Shown: piece after piece, positions 25,567 through 34,300 of the stretch
Numbering within the stretch: the first letter of the stretch is position 1
How the letters are laid out: each line of letters starts with the position of its first letter
Assembly: GCA_945643635.1 (NCBI GenBank)
Contig: CALZFC010000082.1
Location: 947,501 to 1,011,500, forward strand
Source: Allodiplogaster sudhausi
Taxonomy: Eukaryota; Nematoda; Chromadorea; Rhabditida; Diplogasteridae
Direction: 5' to 3'
DNA length: 64,000 bases
Program-made: the position numbers and the translations under genes
Notes under the pieces: generated by a model
Database searches by the model: none
The model's input: only the letters and a program-made list of their open reading frames with translations
What the model was told of the DNA's origin: nothing

Positions 25567-25858
25567 GGAGAGAGACAGTGAGAGAGAGAGAATGAGGGAG
25601 AGAGAGAGTGAGAGAGAGAAAAAAAGAGAATAGGAGAGAGAGAGAGACAGAAAGAGAGAGCGCGATATGGAGAGACAGAGAGGAAAAATAAATAAAACCT
25701 GAGAATAAAAATCAAATAAAAATGCCAAAACCAGTCTCTGCCGAGCTGAACTCCTGGAACTGCTCGAGATGGTCGTAACGAGCGGATACGGTAGGAACTG
25801 ATAATAAGGTCCCAAGCAGAAGAAGAGGAAGAAGCCGAAAAGACGGGCGCGGCCGCAT
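38..25858 (-). CDS. Laminin alpha chain gene, alpha-1/2 type (3' end off the left edge)
   Basis: This gene encodes a basement-membrane laminin alpha subunit, a secreted protein that forms a trimer with beta and gamma chains through its coiled coil and binds cell-surface receptors through its LG domains. About 60 exons on the minus strand read in order: signal peptide, LN domain ([26 protein letters not shown]), LE repeats, laminin IV, a long LE array, a second laminin IV, further LE repeats, a rod of heptad-like sequence, then LG domain sequence. Two laminin IV domains separated by a long LE array are typical of alpha-1/2-type chains. Introns run from about 60 to 550 bp and most carry GA/CT tracts. 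The start is chosen at 25858 because it opens a classic signal peptide. The remaining LG domains and the stop lie to the left of the window. The family is very secure; single exon edges are good to a few bases. Confidence 0.96.
321..388 (-). repeat. tRNA-derived relic (SINE or pseudo-tRNA)
   Basis: On the minus strand an A-box-like TGGCCTAGGGG is followed about 45 nt later by CCAGG-GTTCGAT-CCTGG, a perfect T-arm with B-box. The flanks GGGAGCA and AACTTGT do not pair as an acceptor stem, so it is not a functional tRNA. It sits in a laminin intron beside a GGCCCCGG-rich stretch. Confidence 0.6.
2396..2600 (-). repeat. Imperfect tandem copies of a 5' splice-site sequence
   Basis: On the gene's strand the exon ending near 2600 closes with GGTTGAAG|gtaagc. 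Within the next 200 nt of intron the motif AGTTGAAGGTA or a close variant recurs about seven times (near 2398, 2423, 2452, 2481, 2508, 2538 and 2568) at spacings of about 25-30 nt. The copies include both the exon end and the donor. Confidence 0.7.
3859..9095 (-). CDS. Laminin alpha: coiled-coil rod (domains II and I)
   Basis: About fifteen exons encode charged, Ala/Leu/Glu-rich heptad-like sequence with no cysteines, for example [110 protein letters not shown] and [20 protein letters not shown]. This rod assembles the alpha-beta-gamma triple coiled coil. The exon at about 7080-7205 ends AAG|gcgagc, a GC-AG intron. A 500-bp inverted-repeat element lies in the intron at 7206-7809. Confidence 0.9.
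7271..7769. mobile_element. Short inverted-repeat element (MITE-like) in a laminin intron
   Basis: The left end AAAGGAGGGCGATCACCGAA and the right end TTCGGTGATCGCCCTTCTTT are inverted repeats of about 22 bp with one mismatch, enclosing about 455 bp without a credible coding sequence. Flanking TTTA and TAAT are compatible with a TA target duplication of the Tc1/mariner superfamily. A related end (GGACGATCACCGAAAA) occurs on the minus strand near 56520. Confidence 0.7.
9428..11528 (-). CDS. Laminin alpha: C-terminal LE repeats before the rod
   Basis: Exons at about 11399-11528, 10766-10899, 10615-10709, 10230-10367, 10053-10121, 9768-9887 and 9428-9562. They read [19 protein letters not shown] (the exit from laminin IV), [88 protein letters not shown] and finally [17 protein letters not shown]. 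The last is the laminin alpha transition from the short arm into domain II. The intron at 10900-11398 has GA in its sense-strand 5' half and CT in its 3' half. Confidence 0.9.
10900..11398 (-). other. Laminin intron with mirrored GA and CT halves
   Basis: On the gene strand the intron starts gttagagagagaggg and stays GA-rich for about 190 nt, crosses about 90 nt of unique sequence, then is CT-rich for about 210 nt up to the acceptor ctctctacag. The halves are complementary, so the pre-mRNA could fold into a long hairpin pairing the two splice sites. Confidence 0.75.
11714..13386 (-). CDS. Laminin alpha: second laminin IV domain (L4B)
   Basis: Exons at about 13266-13386, 12773-12892, 12505-12578, 12226-12298, 11923-12014 and 11714-11775 form a second laminin IV domain. 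Visible motifs include [63 protein letters not shown] and [16 protein letters not shown], closely matching laminin IV modules of alpha chains (YW..P..FLGD....YNG..RF; LI.GN.I.L.H; W). The exon ending near 12505 appears to use a GC donor. A second L4 module is the main reason for calling this an alpha-1/2-type chain. Confidence 0.92.
13743..18375 (-). CDS. Laminin alpha: central LE array
   Basis: About fourteen exons encode a continuous LE array of roughly nine or ten repeats. Examples by position: [15 protein letters not shown] (near 18000), [17 protein letters not shown] (17800), [11 protein letters not shown] (17340), [15 protein letters not shown] (16750), [15 protein letters not shown] (16290), [15 protein letters not shown] (15700), [19 protein letters not shown] (15370), [17 protein letters not shown] (15000), [18 protein letters not shown] (14620) and [15 protein letters not shown] (14440). 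Phases join cleanly where checked, for instance the split Gly codon between the exon ending at 14946 and the exon starting near 14642. The array ends with a half repeat (CTDCFCFSR) entering the second laminin IV domain. Confidence 0.92.
14889..14928. repeat. Short tandem repeat of TGAATTAA
   Basis: Five adjacent copies of the 8-bp unit TGAATTAA lie in a laminin intron just downstream (gene sense) of the exon ending at 14946. Confidence 0.8.
15079..15331 (-). other. Second laminin intron with GA then CT order
   Basis: The gene-strand order is donor gtgaga, a unique stretch, a GA tract (about 60 nt), a short TATA-like spacer, then a CT tract of about 60 nt ending at ccctttccag. It has the same arrangement as 10900-11398 at a smaller scale. 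Confidence 0.7.
18557..20066 (-). CDS. Laminin alpha: first laminin IV domain (L4A)
   Basis: Exons at about 19910-20066, 19591-19687, 19242-19373, 18764-18838 and 18557-18612 encode a globular laminin B/IV domain. Visible motifs are [61 protein letters not shown] and [10 protein letters not shown]. These are conserved positions of the family: YYWKAP.F.GN, SYGG.L.Y.V and the GW near the middle. The domain is inserted into an LE repeat, and the next exon (18279-18375) resumes with [16 protein letters not shown], the second half of that repeat. An antisense tRNA-like relic lies in the intron at 18681-18756. Confidence 0.92.
18681..18756 (-). repeat. tRNA-like relic in a laminin intron
   Basis: The minus strand carries TTGGCCTAGTGGTAGTGC (D-arm with A-box) and GGTTCAAATCC (B-box) at tRNA spacing. 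The acceptor ends do not pair and the anticodon arm is not clear. It is best read as a decayed tRNA or tRNA-derived SINE inserted close to the 5' splice site. Confidence 0.55.
20256..22155 (-). CDS. Laminin alpha: N-terminal LE repeats (domain V)
   Basis: Exons at about 22035-22155, 21689-21806, 21365-21440, 21052-21143, 20670-20818 and 20256-20410 carry the eight-cysteine laminin-EGF spacing. Examples are [55 protein letters not shown] and [13 protein letters not shown]. Introns cut individual LE repeats, often just before the HNTxGxxCxxC motif. These repeats form the rigid short arm next to the LN domain. The array is followed directly by the first laminin IV domain. Confidence 0.92.
22405..22476 (+). 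tRNA. tRNA-Glu (CTC), intact
   Basis: The 72-nt sequence folds as a complete tRNA. The acceptor stem TCCGATG pairs fully with CATCGGA before a discriminator A, the T-arm is CGGGG-TTCGATT-CCCCG, and the anticodon arm is TGCGT-CTCTCAC-ATGCA with anticodon CTC. The A-box (TAGTCTAGTGG) and B-box (GGTTCGATTCC) are both good internal polymerase III promoters. It lies in a laminin intron on the opposite strand to the host gene. Confidence 0.9.
22611..25858 (-). CDS. Laminin alpha: signal peptide and LN (domain VI) exons
   Basis: Exon 25732-25858 starts with a Met-Arg-rich n-region and a Leu-rich core ([12 protein letters not shown]) and ends near a signal-peptidase site, VSA. Later exons lie at about 25392-25517, 25078-25145, 24669-24741, 24532-24602, 24188-24311, 23787-23898 and 23219-23333. 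They give the LN signature: [34 protein letters not shown] with [24 protein letters not shown] and [16 protein letters not shown] domains polymerise laminin networks. The last exon (22611-22701) reads [20 protein letters not shown] and is the usual junction from LN into the first LE repeat. No premature stop is seen. The junction between the second and third exons is the least certain in phase. Confidence 0.93.
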
Positions 25859-26625
25859 CGTCGAATGGAAGATGACGGCGACCGTAAAATGTAGGGAGCT
25901 GTTCCTGACGAATTTAAAAAGAGTATAGATACTGTAGCACCCTAGATCGAGCGGATTCATCTGTTCTATCGGATGCATCAATTTTTAGCGAATTGCGAAT
26001 AGATTGTTTTAATTCAATTTAATACATAATTTTCAATTGCATCGTGAATCAACAGTATTATCGTTTTTTTCAATCCGTAACATAAAAAAAACTAAGCTCC
26101 AGTCTGATTCCGAAACCACCATTTGGATTCTATGTAGGCTCAGCAATATGCATAAAAACGAATGAAAAGAAAGAAAGATAATTAACCATAAAATTAGCTA
26201 CAAGGTGATTATACGGGAAAACATAACAGCCATCATTTGTTGGGCACAGTTCAGAAAGAAATCACTGCCACGAAACGATCGAGAAATATAGGGATCTCAA
26301 AAACTACTTTTGGGTTCTTTGCTTCCGAACATTGCCAAAAATATGATTGAAAAAAAATTTATACGAACACGGCACTAATAATATACAAAAGTAAAAGAAT
26401 AATTATTTTAAAAAATAGATAAAAGATCTTCAAAGTGTTGCGCAAGGAATAAGATCATGCCAGATATGAAAAAAAAACGAAATGGATACTGGTGGATACA
26501 TATGTGGATAGGGAGAGAGAGAAAGAGAGAGAGAGAGGGAGAGGAGAGAGAGAAAAACAGATAAGAAAAAAATATATAGGTAGATAGATCGAGAACAGAC
26601 AATAGAGAGCATATGAGAGAGAGAG

Positions 26626-26671
<46 letters not shown>

Positions 26672-27376
26672 AGAAATTGCTGAAAAAGTCTCTGAGGGAC
26701 CAGTGAGTGGCATATGCGACAGATGGGGTCGATGGAAGCGCTTGCAGGTGTTCAGCATGTTACTAGAAGAAGTTGGACATCTTTGGGGTGAAGCATGACA
26801 GAGAGGGAGATAGAGAAAGAGAGAAAGAAGAGAGAGAGAGAGGGAGAGAGAAAGATAGCAAGAAAGAAGAATGCGAAAAAGTATGTGAGTGATAGTTGAG
26901 TACAATTGAGCAAATCGTATGGCGAAACATAAGCAAAGCTCAACAGGGGCAACTCTTGCGGAGAGTGAAAATGACGCAAAATTGGAAATATTATTGTAGA
27001 AATAGACATATTATGCTTTTAATGCAAGAAGTCTTTATAATAATCATTTGTTCAGAATGCCAAGAGAGAGAGACATGATTGGCCCATAGGCTGCAAAGCG
27101 AAATCTGCTCGAAATTGTTGACTCTGCACTCTGTAATCTTTCTCTCTCTCTCTCTATTTCTCACTTTCTCTCTCTCTCTGTCTCTCTCTTTCTCTCTCTC
27201 CCACTCTCTCTCTCATAGAGCGCTGCCTTGAAAGGACGACATTTGCGACTATCCGCTGCAGCCTATTGATAAGATAAAGGCAAGGTCGAGACTGTGAGAG
27301 AGTGGGAGAGATAAGGAGAGCGAGAGAAAGAGAGCGGACCAAGGAAAGAGAAGCCGAACAGGAACGGGGGTGAAGC

Positions 27377-27442
<66 letters not shown>

Positions 27443-27724
27443 TATGTGACAACGAGAGAAAGAGAGAAAGAGAATGAGAATGAGAGAGAGAGAAAGAGAG
27501 AGAGACAGATTAGGTGACAACAAGGGAGAGAGGGAGAGATAACAAAGATAGTTAGGAAAATTGCAAAGTGCGATCAGGGCAGCACACCGGCGGTGAGCCT
27601 GTCAAAAGTATTTCCTCTCTCTCTATCTCTATCTTTCCCTCCTCCTTCTTTCTCTCTTTCGCTCCGTTTAGCTCTCTTTATCTCTCTCTCCATCTCTCTC
27701 TCTCTCTTTCCTCTCTCTCTCTCA

Positions 27725-27757
<33 letters not shown>

Positions 27758-29505
27758 CCTGTCTCTCTCTCTACGCTCGGCTCCACCTTCAAAGTCTGCG
27801 CGACTCATCTCTCTTTCTCTGACTCGCTGTCTCTCACTTTCTTTCTCTCTCTCTCCCTCTATTTTCCTTCTCAATCTCTCGTGCGTCTGATGATATTTCC
27901 GTTGCTTTTCTTCTAAAATCACATCTCGATGGTTGCCTCGTCCTTCTTAGCCAACAGTCGTCAACGCATCTTTACGCTCTCCTTTTCTTGTCCCTCTCTT
28001 TCCTCCCGCTTTTTCTAGTCTTCTCTAGCTCTTCATCTCACTCTCTTTTCTCTCTCTCTCTTTCACATACTCTCTCTCTCTCTCTTTCTCACCCTCTCAT
28101 TTTCTCTCTTTCTCTCTCTTCCTATACAATCTATGAGCGAGCGCGAGAAATGCGGCACTGTACGGATGTTTAGGCTTTTGCGATTCGACAGGAGGCAAGA
28201 GCGAGAGAAGAAGATGGTCGCAGCTTGTTGAAGAGGGAAGCAAGAGAGAAAGAGAGCGAGAGTGAGCGCGGGATAGAGAGAGAGAGTGAGTGGAAGAACG
28301 AGAGAGATAGAGATAGAGAAAGAGAGAGAGGGAGAAAGGTTAAAAGAAAGGCAAAAATATTGAGAGGCATAGAAAGAGAAAACACGAGCGATTCAACAGA
28401 CAATAGGAAGTGAAAAGATGGCGGACGTGTGGGAGATGAATCACTGAAGATCGGAAGAGAAAGGGGAGAGAAAGAGAGAGAGAGAGAGTCAGAGAGAAAT
28501 AGGGAGAGCGAGAGAAAGAGAGCGAGAGAGAGAGAGAGAGAGAAAATACAGAAAGCTAAGTTATATAGACAAAAGAGGACAGCATCCTTATTGTTAGGGA
28601 AAGGTCTCCTCCTGTAACAGAGCAGATGTTACAGATGCTATCATAACACAACATTGTCAGGAGGATAGTTCCGCAACAGTAGAAGAACGAGAGAGTGAAA
28701 CAGCGGAAAATGAAGAAACTGGGAATTTGAAGATGTTGGAAGGAATCAGTGCTGATTGTGGGATATGAAGAATTGAGCGATTTTGCACATTTCACATTTC
28801 TATACGATTTGTCTCTTTCACCGACATTCTTCCACTTTTGTTATCGCTTTATCAAATCGTCTTCCATCCGTTCCCGGTCTAATCTCCTCTTTCCCTAGAT
28901 TTGGCTCTCTCTATCTCTTTCTCTCTCTCTTTCCCCCTCTCTTTCTCCCCTTCTCTCTCCTTCTCTCTCCTTCTCTCTCTCCCTCTCTTTCCTTCTCTCT
29001 CTCCCTCATCAGTAGCCATGCCCTATCAGCGGCCATCATCTGTTTATCCGTCGTCGGATGTCTTTCAACCAGATCAGGGGCCGGAATATCGGAAGGAGGT
29101 AAATGAGAGAAATCAGAGAACGAAGTACAGCAAGCACTGTTCGGAACACTAATGTCGGACGAAAAAGAAGAAATTTAAATGATCTTTCTGCATTACAAAA
29201 AAAAAAGAGAAAAAAGACACAACGTCTAATGAATAGTATAAAGTTTGAAGAGGAGAAAGTTATGAATTTATAAATCGACAGTAAATATATAAACAAAAGA
29301 AATTAATCGAAGATATGACAGTTATTCTTTCTCAAAGCGATATCTCGAATTATTGACTCGGAGATGAGCGGGCACAGTGACCGGGCACAGTGAGCGGGCA
29401 CACTGTGATTAGGAGTCCATGGCTGGGAGGAAGAAGGCGGATGGTAAGGGGGCAGCAGCGCACACGAGATGGACGATGATGAGAGGGGGCGTCAGCAAAT
29501 ATGGC

Positions 29506-29593
<88 letters not shown>

Positions 29594-29997
29594 TGTGAGA
29601 TAAAGAGAAAGAGAGATGGAGAGAGAGAGAGGGAGAGAGAGAGATCAAGAGAGAGAGGGAGAGAGAGAGATCAAGAGAGAGAGGGAGAGAGAGGGATGGG
29701 CAGAAGGAGGGAAACATGAGTGATATTAGGAGTGAGAGGATGATGCACTCGAGGAATAAGAGCGGGAAAGGTAGATATAGAAAGAGAGATCGAAAGGGAT
29801 GCGCAGATATGGATAGAGAGAAGAAAACAGAAGCAAAGAGAGAGAGTGGAGGGAGTTAGAGAAAGAGAGAGAGAGGAAGAGAGAGAGAAAGAGGGAGATA
29901 ACAGAGAGAGCGAGAGAGACGTCGAGAGGAGAGAGAGAGTTAGAGAAAGAGAGCCGCCACTCTAGATTATCAACATCTCCCTGTACATCCAGCCACT

Positions 29998-30050
<53 letters not shown>

Positions 30051-31370
30051 CCCTCTCTCTCTATCAGCACACGGGCAGCGCCAAGGTATGTATGTAGGTT
30101 AGCCAAACATGGAAGCGGTACGGGAAGAGGAAGATACGGAGGGAGCGAGGAGTAGGAGGAAGAGCACTTGGAGACTCCCATCGGGCAGGGTGGTCTGTTT
30201 ACTGACAATAACCGAGGTGCAGTGATCGAGCAGACAGCGAGAGAAACAGAGAGATTAGAGAGACAGAGAGAGAGAGGGAAGAGACAAAGGGAGAGGGAGA
30301 GGGAGAGAGCGAGAAAGGGAGTGAGGCAGAGAAGTAGCAGGGGCCGGTCAAGGCAAGTGAAGTACATGTATATATATACATATGTATGTACATCTGTACA
30401 TATGTACGTATGGGTTCTGAAGATGACTTCTTGTTCTATTACGTTATTTAAGAAAGAAAAAGAGACATCTGATCATGAAAGAAAGAATCGGGCCGGCTCT
30501 CTCACTCACTGCTCTTTCTCTCGCTTACTGTCTCACTCTTATGTTCAATCTCGCTCTCTCCCTCTCTGGTTTTCTCCCTATCTCTCACCTTATCACTCCC
30601 TTTCTCTCCATCTCCTAATTTCTCTCTCTCTCTCCTCTCACTTCTTTCTCTTTTAGCCACTCCTAATCATATCTCATGATCATAGTCCTCTGCCTACATT
30701 TCACGACTCAGTCACTGCTGGCATCTCGGCCCATCTCTGGTGGCCGTCTGCCTATCATAGATCTATCAGTGTTACTTGGCCACTTCCTTGACCTGTGAAG
30801 AGAGAGAGAGAGATAGAGAGAGATTGAATTAGACAGACAGAGCGATACCTAGAAAGAGGGAACAGACAAGTGAGAGATCAGCCACTGCCGGCACTCTAAT
30901 ATACGACCCCTTGCCGACATTCTCTTCTATCCTCTCTCTTCCCCTCTTCCAATGGCACACCGCGGCCAATGCCTTCGTTCTCAAGAAAGCTCGCTCTCGG
31001 GCTTCGTTCGCTTGCAAATTCCGGAAGGAAGTCCGCCGCGGATGAATATGACGTCATGCTTCATCTTATTTTGCTCCATTTTCGCTCTCGGCAGACTCCT
31101 CGTTCACTCATACTTTAATTTTATATCTAAATAAAATTAAAATCATTTATGAAAAATTACAAGCGATTTTTTAAGGAAAGATATTACTAGTTTTCCAAAA
31201 ATATTTCTTTAGTACAGTGATATATGTTCAGACATTTATTGAGAAGAAGAGGAAAAGTTAAACGAACGTGCAGAAGAGATCTATGACGACCGCTCAGAAA
31301 GTGAAGACAATGGGAAAGTGAGCATATAGCTTGGAATGATCGCGGTGCTACTTTAGAAATTCAAGCGGCA
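25859..31370. other. Intergenic GA/CT satellite region between the laminin and kinase genes
   Basis: This stretch holds long (GA)n and (CT)n blocks in both orientations (for example 26515-26670, 27370-27440, 27610-27780, 28070-28130, 28880-29000, 29505-29700 and 30000-30060), with short unique spacers. Open frames here are runs of Arg-Glu or Leu-Ser from the repeats and are not genes. A 15-bp unit (GAGCGGGCACAGTGA type) repeats three times at about 29364-29405. A laminin promoter should lie just above 25858, but I see no clear core element. Confidence 0.75.
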
Positions 31371-31374
31371 AGGT

Positions 31375-34300
31375 TTAAAAGAACACACAAATTTTCAGTC
31401 GATCGTCGCGTGCAGGAAGAAGGGGAGGGAGAGGAAGCGATTGTCGGCGAGGAGGCACTGGAGGTTTGAGACTCTGCATCTGCTGCTGCTGGTTCTGAGT
31501 GGGAGCGACGAGCAGAGAAGGTTTCTGCGATGGAATGACAATAAGTATTCACAGGGAAAATACAAACAGAAATAATAATCATTCAATCAACAGATTCTGA
31601 TGCCACTGACTGCGCTGCCACTGCCGAGGGCCGTCTGCTCTGAGCCTGCGTCGGGTTTGCGAGCTCGGAGAGAAGACGTGGACCTGCGTGCAGCCGGCGT
31701 TGGTCTGGGAGAAGACGAGGCGAATTCGTCCTTTCCGCCATCGAAGTCATTCTCACTGCGCACCTCCTCCAACTGGTCACCTTGTTCAGACGGTTTCGGC
31801 TCTGCAAAGTAGTTCTCAAAATAATGAAATAATACTCCGTTAGCCCGCTCTCACTCTTCTTTTCACTTTAATTCTCACTCTCACTCGTTCTCTCACATTC
31901 ACTTTCACCCCCTCTTTTCATGTCTCTCCCTGTCTGTCTTCTTCTGATCTTGTCATATTTGAAAAGCTTGAAGCAGGCACTAACGGTCTTTCGCGATTTT
32001 CGTAATCTGCCGCCGGAGCTGCGCTTCCATCGCCTTAGCAGGCCTGAAAGATGGAAAATGATTGGTTACAAGTGTTGACATGGCTAGTACAAAAGTTAGT
32101 CTTCCTATTCGAGTAGTGAGGAAGAGCACATTAATTGACATACTGGAAGAAGCTGTGAGACTGGAGCCTAGACGCAAAAGAACGTGCCTCTGATCTCGGA
32201 GCCAAGGCGTCGCCTGCAAAATGATTTCTCATCATTTTCGCATATTATACCTCGCTCTTTTGCTTCACTGCCTACACTTTCGCCATTTAAGAACTTACTG
32301 AGAAAGCTGTAAAAGTCTTTCGAGAATCCGACCGGCGCAACGCTCTTCTCGTCGAACTCGACGTTCTTCTCCTGTGCAAACGTTAATTTTTTGTTAATAA
32401 AAAAAACTAAAGATTAAACGCCATAGCAGCCATAAAATAATAAATAGTAATGTGCGTTAAACAGATAAACTACGGCCCTTCACCCTTCCCATTCCTTTTA
32501 TTTTCCCTGGTCTGCACTTGCATTATACAAACGCGGTATTATAAATTTCAATGTTGTCACATCTGTATGTTTGTGATGAATGAATAAATAAATAAAAGAG
32601 CTCACGAGTGCCAACTCGATGGCAGACCTCCCGATCGAGAACGAATCCACCTTCCGGCCGTACTCGCGATTGGCGGCCATTTCGGGCGCTCAGCTGAACG
32701 GCGAGATTCGATAAGAATATATGTACATGCAAATGGTATGTACTACAATACAAGAAGCTTATAGTTAGTTTCTGCCAACCAGAGCACTGATAGAGAGAGA
32801 AAATAGTGAGAGAGAAAAACAGTTTGAGAGAGAGAGAGATACAACGAGCGAGATAGAGAGTGTGAGAGAACAAAAAGAACAGCCAAAACTAACAAGGAGC
32901 GCGTGCCACGTGAGCCGCGCAAAAACGGGCCGTTGAGAGGGCAGATCCGAGCAAGATTGAAGTCGACGATTTTGGCCTTAACATTCAAAGCATTTTCAAT
33001 CATCTGTTCTATGTAAGCGAAAACATTTTTTTTAAGGTGAACAATTTGCACAGCGAATCTCTAACCACTCCCGAGGATGCCAGCACGGTATTACTCGGCT
33101 TTATGTCACAATGACACACATCCAGACTGTAGCAGAAGACGGCGCCCTGTAAAGTTTCGTTTGGTTTGACTTTAAAGGAGGTATCCGGGGAATAATTAAC
33201 ATGTCTTTTTTCTGTAGGGATAAGCTCATCTTGGCGTAAAACATATATACAGAAAGTTTGAGCTATTTTCTCCCATTATATTCTGGGCAATAGGAACGCG
33301 AAAACTGGCTGGAAGAGAATTAGCTACGGTAGGTTAGGGCCGCCCTCCTATTTCACATGCTCTCTCGCCCACGCGACAGGCAACTTTATGAGCGCGAGCA
33401 TTCAAACTGGTTCTCTGGCGTTACTGTATAATTTTTCGCCGGATACTTCCTTTAATGATTTGGTTCCGGTGAGATGTCTGATGAGGCCCCGAGACGGGCT
33501 CGAGGTGAAACCTTATGTTAAGACTGTCTTTGGGAGGCTTAAGGAGGAGCGAATCTGCTGCACTTAGCTGTTCTTTATCTGGCTGAGTGTATGTTCATCC
33601 CTATTATGATGAAAATAATCATTCCATAAAATCTCTTGAAATGGAGTGGAATAGACTATGTGTGCAAAAATGAAAATAAATGAGCCAAGAGAATTCCCTC
33701 CTCTCTTATCTAAAATAAACCTGTTAAACGATTGATACAAAAATCGAGCTAAACTTCATTTCTTTCTAGATTAATAGTATTTTACTTCTCTCTCTCTCCC
33801 TTTCCCTTAATAATTCTTATTCAACAGCCGAACACTGACAGAAGTGATGTCGGAGATAAGCAGAGCAATTTGCTGCTCGTTGAGGCAGCCCTGCAGACGC
33901 TTCAGTGTTCCCAGCTCACCGAGCTCCATTGCAAGAAGGACTCTTCCATTACTTGTAAAGGCGCCACGGAGTGAGGCGATGAAGACGCAGTGGCTGACCT
34001 ACAATTCAAGCGAATCCCGCGCACTTCTTGTATCCAGTACCGTCCAACATTGTCATTGGGTCCGGAATTAGAATAATTAATTTAGTTAATTTAAATAATT
34101 CAAACTGGAATTTCGGACTGATGAGGACATGCCGTGCGATTTCCTCGTACGGTTTTTTTTTACTGCGAAAAGCCCTGGAAAAAGCGTTTTCCAAACTATG
34201 ACGAAATGAGAATTATCTGACATTAGTGGAATTTTTTAAGCGAGATTTTTGGCTGACCATGGGATGGTTGAATTCAGCAGCCTGGATACAAAAAAAAACA

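Noticed and set aside
26605..26800. Possible coding island between laminin and kinase
   Set aside because: Both strands are open for a short stretch, but the flanks are pure GA repeat and no start, splice site or motif is visible.
33999..34257. Proof of a newly created transposon-derived intron in the kinase gene
   Set aside because: The duplicate gene keeps a short intron at the same position with a similar 3' end, so a new intron cannot be claimed. The observation is listed only as a question.
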